15,635 nucleotides of DNA, taken from the NCBI GenBank assembly GCA_937900975.1, contig CALCPC010000231.1, positions 1-15,635 on the forward strand, written 5' to 3'. The position numbers were made by a program, and so were the translations under genes. Source of the stretch: an uncultured Paracoccaceae bacterium. Lineage in GTDB: Bacteria > Pseudomonadota > Alphaproteobacteria > Rhodobacterales > Rhodobacteraceae. Shown here in pieces: positions 1 to 7,372 of this stretch. Each line of letters opens with the position of its first letter. Within the stretch, counting starts at the first letter, position 1. The notes below the pieces were generated by a model. The model did no database searches, was not told the DNA's origin, and saw only the letters and a program-made list of their open reading frames with translations.

Positions 1-1
1 T

Positions 2-547
2 GTTTTTCCGCGCCGGACGGTACGCTCTGCCGCGCGTGTTCTGCCCGCCCTTCTTCTTGGCGGGGCGCTGTCCCTCCTCCTGACACCGCCGCTTTATGCC
101 TATGGCCTTGTTGGGGGGGTCGCCGAGACGCTGGAGGCGGGCACCCTTAACGCAGCCTCTGCCGGACGGCTGCAAATGTGGGGCGACGCCTTGACGCTGA
201 TCGCCGAACGCCCGCTTTTCGGCTATGGCCACGATCAATTCGTTCAGGTCTACACCGACGGACCCTTACGGGCGCTGCAACCCCACAACACGCTTGTAAG
301 CTTTCTCTTCGATTTTGGGGTCGTGGGCGGCGGCTGCCTTGCCTTCCTGATCCTCTCTTTGTGGTGGCGCGGGACCGCGCGGGTCCGACGCCCTGGCAAC
401 GGCTGGAAGCTTGCGGGATTTCTGGTCGTGGCCACCATGGCTGGCGCATCGTTTTTCGACGGCGTGCTCTACCACGAAATCCCCATCCTGATCGTCGCAA
501 TGGGTTTTGCCGTCCTGTTTGCCGAGCCGCGCACCCCCCGGGCCTGA
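2..547 (+). CDS. O-antigen ligase / Wzy-type polymerase family protein, C-terminal part (5' end outside window)
   Basis: The frame is open from the first complete codon at base 2 to a TGA at 545-547, so about 181 C-terminal residues are present and the start lies upstream of the window. It is an integral membrane protein. A hydrophobic segment (VLPALLLGGALSLLLT) is followed by a loop with SAGRLQMWGDALTLIAERPLFGYGHDQF. That R-x2-W-x3-L-x2-I-x3-P-x2-G-x-G pattern is typical of the O-antigen ligase/Wzy_C family, which joins or polymerises undecaprenyl-linked glycans at the periplasmic face of the inner membrane. A PHN element (LQPHNTLVSFLFDFGVVG) and two more hydrophobic stretches follow, again as in the family. 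Whether it is a ligase (WaaL), a polymerase (Wzy) or an exopolysaccharide polymerase cannot be told from this fragment. efp begins 72 bp downstream and is probably a separate transcription unit. Confidence 0.75.
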   Translation, partial: VFPRRTVRSAARVLPALLLGGALSLLLTPPLYAYGLVGGVAETLEAGTLNAASAGRLQMWGDALTLIAERPLFGYGHDQFVQVYTDGPLRALQPHNTLVSFLFDFGVVGGGCLAFLILSLWWRGTARVRRPGNGWKLAGFLVVATMAGASFFDGVLYHEIPILIVAMGFAVLFAEPRTPRA

Positions 548-619
548 TGCGCCCCCCAACTTGTCAGCCGTGGCCACATCCGCTAGGTCCAGGCGCGAGC
601 GAGTATTGCGAGGACGTCG

Positions 620-1183
620 ATGCCCAAGATCAACGGCAATGAAATCCGCCCCGGCAACGTGCTGGACCACAACGCGCATCTTTGGGTCGCCGTGAAGGTC
701 AGCCATGTCAAACCTGGCAAAGGCGGCGCCTTTGCGCAGGTCGAGATGAAGCACATCCGCAACGGCTCTAAGCTGAACGAACGCTTCCGCGCCGCCGATA
801 AGGTAGAGCGTGTCCGCCTTGAGCAAAAAGACCAGCAATTCCTCTACGAAAACGACGGTATGCTGGTCTTCATGGACGCCGAAACGTATGAGCAGATTGA
901 GCTTCCGGCCGATATCCTGGGCGACCGCCGTCCGTTTCTGCAGGACGGCATGACCATCACTGTGGAGTTTTATGAGGCCGAGGCGTTGTCGGCCAGCCTG
1001 CCTCAGAAAGTGACCTGTCAGGTCGTCGAGACCGAGCCGGCGGTGAAGGGTCAGACCGCGGCCAACAGTTTCAAACCCGCGATCCTCGACAATGGTGTCC
1101 GCGTGATGGTGCCACCCTTCATCGGCCAGGACGAGCAGATCGTCGTCAACACCGAGACGATGGAATACGCCGAAAGGGCGTAG
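620..1183 (+). CDS. efp: Elongation factor P
   Basis: This 187-residue protein has the normal EF-P length and the three beta-barrel domain layout: KOW-like N-terminal domain at about residues 1-63, central domain at about 67-125 and C-terminal domain at about 130-187. The loop VKPGKGGAF places Lys34 at the tip, the residue that in many bacteria is beta-lysylated or otherwise modified. EF-P binds between the ribosomal P and E sites and relieves stalling at consecutive prolines. The C-terminal hallmark is visible as [20 protein letters not shown], followed by the usual [11 protein letters not shown] ending. The ATG at 620 has a GAGG ribosome binding site 7 bases upstream. The gene ends in TAG at the expected C-terminus, which shows that TAG serves as a true stop in this organism. 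A convergent gene ends 12 bp away. Confidence 0.96.
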   Translation: MPKINGNEIRPGNVLDHNAHLWVAVKVSHVKPGKGGAFAQVEMKHIRNGSKLNERFRAADKVERVRLEQKDQQFLYENDGMLVFMDAETYEQIELPADILGDRRPFLQDGMTITVEFYEAEALSASLPQKVTCQVVETEPAVKGQTAANSFKPAILDNGVRVMVPPFIGQDEQIVVNTETMEYAERA

Positions 1184-1195
1184 ACCGACGCGGCT

Positions 1196-1765
1196 TCAGC
1201 CCTCGCCCTCCGCGATCGCGTATTGCGCGTGGCGCAGACGGCTGAGCGCGGGGCTCTGGCGGTAAAGCGCATAGACACGGTGGATTTGGTCGAGTTCCAG
1301 AACCAAAAGCCCGGTCAAGGCCTGCATCATCGCCAGCCGACCGCCATCGCCCCGCGCCCGCATCATCGCGGTCAAGCGGTCGCCGACATAGTGTTTTAGC
1401 GCGCCGCTGACCCAGCTTGACCAGACGTTGTGATAGACAAAGAACAACGCGAATTCGTCGAGTGTGTCGAAATACGCCTCGTCGAATTGCCCCGACACCA
1501 CCGTGTCGCCATGCGCCGCGGCAAGCGCGCGCAGCCGGCCAAGCTCTGCCTCCGGCACCCGTTCGCTGATGTCGCCCATCTGAAACAGCGCCAGCATCAG
1601 CCCATCGGGCCAATGGCGCAGTTCCACCCGCAACCGGCGCGACAACGCCCGGTAGTCGCGCAAAAACGTGGCATCAAGCCCCATCGCAGCCTTGACCCGC
1701 GGGATCGTCCAGGGCGGGCGAACGCGGGGTTTGTGCTCTTTCAAAAACGCCTCGAACGGATCCAT
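1196..1765 (-). CDS. Conserved-looking hypothetical protein, mostly helical
   Basis: I do not recognise this 189-residue protein. The open frame reaches back to 2287, but the part above 1765 is antisense to the inositol-monophosphatase gene. The ATG at 1765 is preceded by AGGAGG (1774-1779) at 8 bases spacing, so I set the start there. The sequence begins MDPFEAFLKEHKPRVRPPW and looks soluble and alpha-helical. It has a tryptophan- and aromatic-rich centre (DEFALFFVYHNVWSSWVSGAL) and a C-terminal helical region with LVLELDQIHRVYALYRQ. There is no signal peptide or membrane segment, and no metal or nucleotide motif. Third-position G/C is high, supporting real coding. It converges on efp with a 12-bp gap and is divergent from the phosphatase gene, sharing a promoter region of about 120 bp. 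No function is assigned. Confidence 0.72.
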   Translation of the reverse strand: MDPFEAFLKEHKPRVRPPWTIPRVKAAMGLDATFLRDYRALSRRLRVELRHWPDGLMLALFQMGDISERVPEAELGRLRALAAAHGDTVVSGQFDEAYFDTLDEFALFFVYHNVWSSWVSGALKHYVGDRLTAMMRARGDGGRLAMMQALTGLLVLELDQIHRVYALYRQSPALSRLRHAQYAIAEGEG

Positions 1766-1885
1766 GCCGGCGCCCTCCTGGTCCGGGTCTAGGCGATGCT
1801 GTCTGAAATAACCGCTAACGCCCGGCCCTTTCCCTTCCCCGCCCCGCCCGGTAAAGGAACGCGACCCAGCCACAAGGTGCCCCGC

Positions 1886-2680
1886 ATGTCCCAGGCCTCG
1901 GCCAACCTCAACCTGATGATCAAGGCCGCGCGCAAGGCCGCGCGCGGGCTTCTGCGCGACTTTGGCGAAGTCGAGAATCTGCAGGTTTCCGCCAAAGGCG
2001 CCGGCGATTTCGTCAGCCGCGCCGACCTCCGCTCGGAAGCGCAGATCCGAGAGGAGTTGACGACCGGCCGCCCGAACTATGGCTGGCTTGGCGAAGAAAG
2101 TGAGGAGGTCAAAGGCACCGACCCGACGCGCCGCTGGATTGTCGACCCGCTCGACGGGACCACAAACTACCTGCACGGCATGCCACATTGGGCGATCTCC
2201 ATCGCGCTCGAACACAAGGGGGAGATCGTGTCGGGCGTCGTCTACGACCCCGTCAAAGACGAAATGTACACGGCCGAAAAGGGTCAAGGCGCCTGGCTGA
2301 ACGACCGGCGGCTGCGCGTTTCGGCGCGCCGCGACATGATCTCGGCCGTGTTCGCGACCGGGATCCCCTTTGCCGTCAATCCCCAGCAGCTCCCCATTTT
2401 TTTGCGCCAGACGGCAAAGCTTGCGCCGGGTTGCGCCGGGCTCAGGCGGTGGGGGACGGCCTCGCTTGACCTTGCCTATGTTGCAGCGGGGCGTTTTGAC
2501 GGGTTTTGGGAGATGGGCCTCAAACCCTGGGACCTGGCCGCCGGGATGCTTTTGGTGCGCGAGGCCGGCGGCCTCATCGGCCCAGCCCTGGAAGGCGGCG
2601 ACCCTTTCGCGGGGGGCGGAATTCTCTGCGCGAACTCAGAACTTTACGACCGTTTCGCTGAGACAATTCGCACAGCCTAA
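1886..2680 (+). CDS. Inositol monophosphatase family protein (SuhB-like)
   Basis: This 264-residue protein has the length of the Mg2+-dependent, Li+-sensitive inositol monophosphatase family, which hydrolyses phosphate monoesters such as myo-inositol 1-phosphate in the cytoplasm. All metal-site motifs are visible: GEES (Glu70/Glu71), WIVDPLDGTTNY (Asp87, Asp90, Gly91, Thr92) and the C-terminal WDLAAG (Trp215, Asp216), followed by EAGG. The ATG at 1886 is chosen over an in-frame ATG at 1796. Translation from 1886 (MSQASANLNLMIKAARKAAR) matches the family's usual N-terminus, whereas the extra 30 residues are proline-rich and unlike it. Closely related family members act on other substrates (CysQ, fructose-1,6-bisphosphatase, histidinol phosphatase), and SuhB also has a ribosome-biogenesis role in some proteobacteria, so the substrate is open. 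The exported-protein gene follows 55 bp downstream and could be co-transcribed. Confidence 0.9.
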   Translation: MSQASANLNLMIKAARKAARGLLRDFGEVENLQVSAKGAGDFVSRADLRSEAQIREELTTGRPNYGWLGEESEEVKGTDPTRRWIVDPLDGTTNYLHGMPHWAISIALEHKGEIVSGVVYDPVKDEMYTAEKGQGAWLNDRRLRVSARRDMISAVFATGIPFAVNPQQLPIFLRQTAKLAPGCAGLRRWGTASLDLAYVAAGRFDGFWEMGLKPWDLAAGMLLVREAGGLIGPALEGGDPFAGGGILCANSELYDRFAETIRTA

Positions 2681-2735
2681 CCGTGCCGCCTTTTGCAGAC
2701 TGTCGGGATAGGACAGCCATGCAAGGGGCGGCGCG

Positions 2736-3812
2736 ATGAAGGTTCGGGGGCTTACCGTCTTAATCCTGGCCGCAATCTCGGCACCGGTCTCTGCCTGGAC
2801 CGTCGATGCCAGCGGCGGCGATTGTGGGTATCTCGGCGGCTTTTGGGACGCCGTGACAGAAAGCTGCGCAGTCCAACGGATCAGCGCCACCAGCCTCGAC
2901 AACCGGGTCGAGGGCGGCGCCACGCTGATTGTTGAGCAAAGCTTGGACATCGCCGCCAATGCCACGCTAAAAATCGATGGCGGCCGCCTGATCGTCGCCG
3001 AGGGCGCCCAGCTTGACAATGACGGCCGCCTCACCCTCCTTCCCGCCGATTTCAGCGCCGTGCTCGACATCGCCGGCACGATGGAGAACCGCGGCGACGT
3101 CACCAGCTTTGGCGGTGTCAGCATCGGCGGGACAGCCACCAACGCGCTGAACGCGACATGGATTGGCCAAGGGATTACCGAAATCACCGCCCCGGGCTTT
3201 CTGATCAATTTCGGCACGATCCGCCAGTCGGGCTTTCTTTTCATCGACGGCGCGCTCAGCAATATCGGCGATCCCGACATCTTTGCCGCACGGATCGAAA
3301 ACCTCAGCGGCGTGATCGAGGTCCGCCCGTCTGGCCGGCTGGAGAATGTTTTGACGGCTGAGATCGAGAACGTGGATGGCAAGATCTATATCGAGGGCCG
3401 TTGGCTGAACACCCTTGAGGCCCGGGTCGCGAACGGCCCCACAGGCTTTACTTCGATCGTTGAGATCCGCGAGGGCGGCAACCTCGACGTGCTGCTCGCC
3501 AGTGTCTTCGACACCGACCGCTCGACACTGCAAACAGCGCTCGGCAGCACGATAAGCGTGGCAGAGCGCGGCGTGATGCGGGCGCTCGGCCCGTCTGTCA
3601 CCGTGCTGCGCGGGACAAGTGTCATCGGACCTGGCGGGCGCTTCGAGCAGGACAGCGACGCGCAGCTTTTGCAGTTTTGCCAAGGGGTTTTCGATGCGAC
3701 CGCAGGCACCGTCGTCAATGACGGTCGGATGGCGACGCTTGGCGGCGCGTTTCTCGGCCGGCCCTACCGCGGCAGCGGTCGCGCGGTCGCGCTGCCGCTC
3801 TGCATCGATTGA
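2736..3812 (+). CDS. Exported repeat protein, probable right-handed beta-helix
   Basis: This 358-residue protein starts at the ATG at 2736 behind an AAGGGG-type ribosome binding site. A signal peptide is clear: a basic start (MKVR), a hydrophobic core (GLTVLILAAIS) and a likely signal peptidase I site after APVSA (residue 20). The mature part has an N-terminal cysteine pair (Cys30, Cys44) and a C-terminal pair (Cys315, Cys356), suggesting disulfides in the periplasm or outside the cell. Between them are imperfect repeats of about 20 residues with alternating hydrophobic strands and N/G turns, for example IDGGRLIVAEGAQL, NDGRLTLL, NFGTIRQSGFLFIDGAL and NLSGVIEVRPSGRL. Such a pattern is typical of stacked beta-helix or adhesin-like passenger domains. 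No autotransporter barrel, RTX repeat, catalytic motif or sorting signal is seen. Function is unknown; a surface or envelope structural role is only inferred. Confidence 0.8.
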   Translation: MKVRGLTVLILAAISAPVSAWTVDASGGDCGYLGGFWDAVTESCAVQRISATSLDNRVEGGATLIVEQSLDIAANATLKIDGGRLIVAEGAQLDNDGRLTLLPADFSAVLDIAGTMENRGDVTSFGGVSIGGTATNALNATWIGQGITEITAPGFLINFGTIRQSGFLFIDGALSNIGDPDIFAARIENLSGVIEVRPSGRLENVLTAEIENVDGKIYIEGRWLNTLEARVANGPTGFTSIVEIREGGNLDVLLASVFDTDRSTLQTALGSTISVAERGVMRALGPSVTVLRGTSVIGPGGRFEQDSDAQLLQFCQGVFDATAGTVVNDGRMATLGGAFLGRPYRGSGRAVALPLCID

Positions 3813-4265
3813 CGCAAGTGCCCGCCAAAGCGTGCCGGATGATGGCGAAAAACGCGCTCAGCCCCCGCCTGCGGCGGGCCGGCGCGTGTGCGAGAGCCGC
3901 GCTACGGCCCAACCGGGCCCATGGACAGTGGTTAAAAAAATCGAGCACGCGTTGAACGCGCCAAAAACGCCGCGCATTTCCGCACGCCGGACGGCAAATC
4001 AAGCCGTTGATCTCAAAGATCGAGCATAGCGGCCACACCACTGCCAATGGCCAACTGCCAATGGGTAAGCGCGAACTGCTCACTGCTTGCCGCCACCTGC
4101 AAATAGCATAAATCCAAAAGCTAATGGGCAATGGGCAAATGCGAACTACAAAATAAAGACTTTAAGATGACTACCGCTTACCGCAGGCCACCTTGATTTT
4201 TACTGCAAAATACCTGCCGCTTACTGCCATCCACCACGTCCCCGCAGCGCCGGATGCACCCCGCA
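3813..4265. other. Gene-free intergenic region between convergent genes
   Basis: These 453 bases lie between the stop of the exported protein and the stop of the YgfZ-type gene on the other strand. Short open frames across it have no recognisable protein features. The first half is GC-rich and contains a compact inverted repeat, CCCGCC-TGC-GGCGGG at 3864-3878, without a T-run. An A7 run at about 3933-3939 is followed by a CGCGTT-G-AACGCG palindrome, which read on the minus strand gives a hairpin some 7 bases before a T7 run. This could be a weak terminator for the minus-strand gene. The second half (about 4030-4235) is clearly richer in A/T and holds short word repeats, listed separately. Confidence 0.6.
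4040..4224. repeat. Patch of short imperfect direct repeats in AT-richer DNA
   Basis: ACTGCCAATGG occurs twice with a 14-base period (4040-4050 and 4054-4064). AATGGGC is then repeated with an 8-base period near 4123-4137. GCGAACT appears at 4071 and 4141, and CCGCTTAC appears near 4173 and again at about 4217-4224, each followed by a TGCC- or CGC-type word. The patch is non-coding, and its base composition differs from the surrounding GC-rich genes. I cannot name a repeat family. Confidence 0.5.
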
Positions 4266-5063
4266 TCACCCCGGCCTTTCCAGCAAGTGGATTTCGGCGG
4301 CCCCCGCGGTCATCCCGTCCGTGACCCGGTCAAAACGCAGATGCGCAAGTCCCGTGCCCTCGGCCTGGGTGAACAGCGTTCCGACAGCGCGGCCCGCGGC
4401 CGCGATCGCTGTCCCCGCGGGGGCCTGACCCGTGACGGCGACGCGGGCAAGGCCTTTGCGAAGCTCCGTCTTATGCTTCATCCGCGCCGTCGCCTCCTGC
4501 CCGACATAGCACCCTTTCTTGAAATCGACGCCGTGCAGCCGCTCAAACCCGGCTTCCAAAATATAGGTGTCCTCGGGCAACAGCTCGACGCCGGTCTCGG
4601 GTACGCAGTGGCGCACGCGCAGCGCGGCCCAATCCGCAGCGCCGGCCGGCGCCAGGCCGGAAAGCCGCCGCTCGGGTGCTGCATCATAAACCCGCCAGCC
4701 AAGCGCTGGGTCGCGCGGATCGGCCCAGACGTCCGCCCCCCCCGGACGCGCCCCACCCCAGATCTGCGCCACGCCCAGCGGCGTCTCAGCGAACCCAACA
4801 TCGGCCCGCAGCCGGTAGAGCGTTAAGCGCTGGACCAGCGCCGTCAACCGCGCGGCAGCCACATCGAGGCGCAGCGCATCGTCCGCCTCGGTGACGAAAA
4901 AATCGAACAGGTATTTCCCTTGCGGCGACAACAGCGCCGCATAAACGGCACCCTCACCCACCCCGGTAAGATCGTTGGTGACAAGGTCCTGGAGAAACTT
5001 CATCCGATCCGCGCCGGTCACGGCCAACACGCGCCGGTCCTCCAAAATCAATCCCTGGGTCAC
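4266..5063 (-). CDS. ygfZ: YgfZ/GcvT-family folate-binding protein
   Basis: This 265-residue protein belongs to the GcvT-like folate-binding YgfZ family, which supports iron-sulfur enzyme function (for example MiaB) with tetrahydrofolate. The diagnostic motif K-G-C-Y-V-G-Q-E is present at residues 183-190 with Cys185. The N-terminal part has the usual GADRMKFLQDLVTND segment and LSPQGKYLFDFFV. The frame extends upstream to 5282 into the divergent aminotransferase gene, so I set the start at the GTG at 5063. It is preceded by GGGAGGG (5068-5074), and the resulting N-terminus, (M)TQGLILEDRRVLAVTGADR, fits the family. The GTG start is therefore an inference from the ribosome binding site and family length. 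It is divergently oriented to the aminotransferase gene, with 87 bp between the starts. Confidence 0.88.
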   Translation of the reverse strand: MTQGLILEDRRVLAVTGADRMKFLQDLVTNDLTGVGEGAVYAALLSPQGKYLFDFFVTEADDALRLDVAAARLTALVQRLTLYRLRADVGFAETPLGVAQIWGGARPGGADVWADPRDPALGWRVYDAAPERRLSGLAPAGAADWAALRVRHCVPETGVELLPEDTYILEAGFERLHGVDFKKGCYVGQEATARMKHKTELRKGLARVAVTGQAPAGTAIAAAGRAVGTLFTQAEGTGLAHLRFDRVTDGMTAGAAEIHLLERPG

Positions 5064-5067
5064 TCTG

Positions 5068-5074
5068 CCCTCCC
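5068..5074 (-). promoter_or_regulatory. Ribosome binding site for the GTG start of ygfZ
   Basis: On the minus strand GGGAGGG is followed by four bases and then GTG at 5063. This supports the GTG over far-upstream in-frame starts that would overlap the divergent gene. Confidence 0.55.
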
Positions 5075-5088
5075 GAAAAAAGCGCCGA

Positions 5089-5117
5089 TTGCGGTTGGCG
5101 GTGCGGGCACATATCCT
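5089..5117 (+). promoter_or_regulatory. Candidate sigma70-type promoter for the aminotransferase gene
   Basis: TTGCGG (5089-5094) and TATCCT (5112-5117) are separated by exactly 17 bases in the short divergent intergenic region. Transcription would begin near 5124, leaving a short leader before an AGGAG ribosome binding site and the ATG at 5151. This is found by eye and matches a consensus only partially. Confidence 0.35.
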
Positions 5118-5150
5118 ACCCTCAGCCCAAATCCCCAGGAGCACTTTGCC

Positions 5151-6500
5151 ATGTCCCTCGCCTTCGGCCGCCACGCCGTTTCGATCCCCGGCCCGTCCGT
5201 CATCCCAGACCGCGTTTTGGGCGCGATGCACCGGGCCGCCCCCAACATCTATGAGGGAAAGCTGATCGAGACAACGTATCACGTGCTCGACCGGTTGAAG
5301 GCCGTGGCGCGGACGGCGGGCAATGTGGCGATGTATATCTCAAACGGCCATGGCGCGTGGGAGGCGGCGCTTGTCAACACGCTCGCGCCCGGCGACCGGG
5401 TTCTGGTGCTGGCCACCGGACGGTTCGGCAAAGGGTGGGGCAAAATGGCCGAAGCGCTCGGTCTCGACGTGGAGGTGATGGATTTCGGGACGACGGGTCC
5501 GGTTGACCTGGCCGCGCTGAGCGACCGGTTAAGCGCCGACACGGCGGGCCAGATCCGCGCTGTTATGACGGTTCAGACGGACACCGCGACCTCTGTCCGC
5601 AACGACATCGCCGGCATCCGCGCAGCGCTTGACGCGGCGGGGCACGGCGCCCTCCTCTTGGTCGATTGCATCGCAAGCCTTGGGTGTGAGCGTTTTGAGA
5701 TGGACGCTTGGGGTGTCGACGTCATGGTCGCCGGGTGTCAAAAGGGGCTGATGATCCCGCCGGGGGCCGCGTTTGTTTTCTCGGGCGACAAAGCCCATGC
5801 CGCCCGCGACCGCTTGGACCGCGTCAGCCCCTATTTCGATTGGCGCCCGCGCCATGCGCCCGAGATTTACTACCAGCTTTTTTGCGGCACGCCGCCCACG
5901 CACCATATCTTTGGGTTGGAGGAGGCGCTGACCATGCTTCTCGATGAGGAGGGGTTGGAGGCCGCCTGGGCGCGGCACGCCTGCCTGGCGCGCGCCGTTT
6001 GGGCGGCGGTCGATGCTTGGGGGCAGATCGGCGAGATGCGATGCAACATCGCGGACCGCGGGCATCGGTCGACCGCCGTAACTGCGATCCACACCGCCGA
6101 AAACGCCGCCGGACAGCTGCGCACCTGGTGCGAGGCGGAGGCCAACCTGACGCTTGGGATCGGGATTTCGGTCTCCGACGGGCTGGCGGCGCCGACCGGC
6201 GACAGCCTGTTTCGGATTGGGCATATGGGCCATCTCAACCCACCGATGCTGCTCGGCACGCTTGGCACCATCGACGCGGGCCTTAAGGCGCTTGCCATTT
6301 CGCATGGCGACGGGGCGCTGGCGGCAGCCACCGCCGCGATGGTGGCACCCGCTGCACGGGGGATCGAGCGCGCGGCCGAATACCGCCGCGCGCCACAAGG
6401 CCCACCCGGTTCGAACGGCGGCCGAAAGCGGTTCGCGACCACCTTGGATCCGATAACGCCGCCTGAAATCAAAGATGCCAACGCGGAAGGGGGTGCTTGA
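5151..6500 (+). CDS. Class V PLP-dependent aminotransferase (alanine/serine-glyoxylate type)
   Basis: This 449-residue cytoplasmic enzyme is of the fold-type I, class V aminotransferase group. The N-terminus FGRHAVSIPGPSVIPDRVLGAM is the typical start of alanine-glyoxylate/serine-glyoxylate aminotransferases, with the P-G-P substrate loop. YISNGHGAWEAAL is the PLP-phosphate region, LLVDCIASLG gives Asp172 for the pyridine nitrogen, and CQKGLMIPPG gives the Schiff-base lysine Lys198. Family context suggests glyoxylate amination coupled to serine or alanine, but the exact donor is not fixed by sequence. The ATG at 5151 has AGGAG upstream; the frame continues to 4920, but that part is antisense to ygfZ. 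The family normally ends near residue 395-400 (around GLKALAISHGDGAL). Here about 50 further low-complexity residues follow, ending IKDANAEGGA, which may be a true extension or a lost stop. Confidence 0.9.
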   Translation: MSLAFGRHAVSIPGPSVIPDRVLGAMHRAAPNIYEGKLIETTYHVLDRLKAVARTAGNVAMYISNGHGAWEAALVNTLAPGDRVLVLATGRFGKGWGKMAEALGLDVEVMDFGTTGPVDLAALSDRLSADTAGQIRAVMTVQTDTATSVRNDIAGIRAALDAAGHGALLLVDCIASLGCERFEMDAWGVDVMVAGCQKGLMIPPGAAFVFSGDKAHAARDRLDRVSPYFDWRPRHAPEIYYQLFCGTPPTHHIFGLEEALTMLLDEEGLEAAWARHACLARAVWAAVDAWGQIGEMRCNIADRGHRSTAVTAIHTAENAAGQLRTWCEAEANLTLGIGISVSDGLAAPTGDSLFRIGHMGHLNPPMLLGTLGTIDAGLKALAISHGDGALAAATAAMVAPAARGIERAAEYRRAPQGPPGSNGGRKRFATTLDPITPPEIKDANAEGGA

Positions 6501-6569
6501 TGGCTCAGGCGCTCGACAACACGCTGCAGCGGGTTCAGATGTCCCGATGACAACCAGTCAAACGCGCCG

Positions 6570-6638
6570 GCGGCAGAGCCGCATAACGGTTTGCGCTCCA
6601 GCAGAACTTCGCGACGGCTTGCACCGCGGCAGAGCCGC
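6570..6638. repeat. Two copies of the palindrome GCGGCAGAGCCGC
   Basis: The 13-base word occurs at 6570-6582 and 6626-6638, 56 bases apart. Each can fold as a 5-bp stem (GCGGC/GCCGC) with an AGA loop. The flanks (CGCC/CCGG-type) are similar but not identical. Role unknown; it could be part of a small palindromic repeat family. Confidence 0.45.
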
Positions 6639-6811
6639 CGGTCGGATAGGGGTGCCGTGTCAAAGCCGGCGCCTGTGGATGGCCAAATCGTCGCCCGTGG
6701 GCTTGAGCGGCAGCCCTGACGCCAACCAATCTCGGTTGCGGCAAGGCCGACACCCCATCTTTGTTCCGACGTGAACGGCTTCCGAACTTGCAGCTGGTGT
6801 GGGCCGCTCCC

Positions 6812-7067
6812 CTTACCCTAATCGCAGCACGCACCGCTACTCTAATCTAATGCGCGGCGTGGGCTTCTACTCTTTCCTTCGGGCGACGCGTGCCTCCACC
6901 CTATCTTGATGACGGCGCGAGCCACTACCCTATCTCAAGGGCGGTGCGGGTCTCTACGCTGTCTTGAGGGCGGCGCGGGTCGCTACGGTTTCTTGCGGGT
7001 GGGGTGGGGGCCTAGCCTTGCTCGCGGGCGACGCGGGTCGCACCCTATCTTCGCAGCGGCTTGTGCC
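6812..7067. repeat. Degenerate tandem array, about 9 copies of a 29-bp unit
   Basis: Successive units begin at about 6812, 6836, 6866, 6895, 6924, 6953, 6982, 7012 and 7040; lengths run from 24 (first, partial) to 30 and most are 29. The clearest units read like CTACCCTATCTTGAGGGCGG followed by CGCGGGTC, with the adjacent copies at 6924-6952 and 6953-6981 most alike. There are no spacers, so it is not a CRISPR array. The unit is not divisible by three and the copies drift strongly toward both ends, so the array looks like non-coding minisatellite DNA. Confidence 0.75.
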
Positions 7068-7331
7068 GCCAATGGGGGCGGATCATGGTGTAGGCGCCGT
7101 CCGAGGAGCAGTTTCGCGCCTTTGGACTGCAAGCCCGTTTTGGGTTCTGGCGTTCGGCCCAGAAGCGGTTTGCGGTTTTGCCACGGCTTTCTGCAACCTT
7201 GGCGCGGGTTTCGCTCGGTTTAGGCAGGGGGGCGCCCGGTTGGCTTCCAACGCTCCGGGACCGGTGAAGACCGGTGCATCCTCATAGGCCCCGCGAAACC
7301 GGCCAAGTTAGATCCCGCACCGGCTGGCGGC

Positions 7332-7352
7332 CTGCGGGCTGTCATCCCGCAG
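7332..7352 (-). terminator. Hairpin just downstream of the minus-strand operon
   Basis: CTGCGGG (7332-7338) pairs with CCCGCAG (7346-7352) across a 7-base loop. GGCGG and CCGCC on either side can extend the stem with an internal loop. It starts about 20 bases after the TAA of the last gene of the operon. No T-tract follows on the minus strand, so it is only a possible terminator or transcript-end stabiliser. Confidence 0.35.
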
Positions 7353-7372
7353 CGCAGACCGCCTGGCCGGAG

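Larger units (their letters stand above)
6501..7372. other. 872-bp region without a supported gene
   Basis: Both flanking genes end here (the aminotransferase on + and the RibD-like gene on -), so the region lies between convergent units. The open frames in it (for example 6535-6834 minus and 6906-7223 plus) have low-complexity, arginine- and glycine-rich translations without recognisable features, and the latter runs through a tandem array whose unit is not a multiple of three. Contents seen: two copies of a small GCGGCAGAGCCGC palindrome (6570-6638), a 29-bp tandem array (6812-7067), and a hairpin just after the RibD-like gene. A tiny ORF overlaps the aminotransferase stop as ATGA (6500-6550, 16 codons) but has no support. 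Confidence 0.6.

Noticed and set aside
266..838. 190-codon minus-strand frame across the O-antigen ligase end and efp
   Set aside because: It is antisense to two well-recognised genes; typical shadow frame in high-GC DNA.
1766..2287. N-terminal extension of the minus-strand hypothetical protein (to 363 residues)
   Set aside because: It is antisense to the inositol monophosphatase gene, and a strong AGGAGG directly before the ATG at 1765 gives a better start.
6400..6430. GGTTCGAAC, a T-loop-like word that could mark a tRNA
   Set aside because: The flanking bases do not form a T-stem, there is no acceptor or anticodon arm, and it lies inside the aminotransferase frame.
6500..6550. 16-codon ORF (MAQALDNTLQRVQMSR) overlapping the aminotransferase stop as ATGA
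   Set aside because: It is too short to support and there is no downstream continuation; it could be the remnant of a lost coupled gene, but nothing else shows this.
6812..7067. Possible CRISPR array
   Set aside because: The repeats are contiguous with no unique spacers, strongly degenerate, and there is no cas gene in the window.
6906..7223. Open frames of about 105 codons over the gene-free region
   Set aside because: They run through the 29-bp array, whose period is not a multiple of three, and the translations have no recognisable features.
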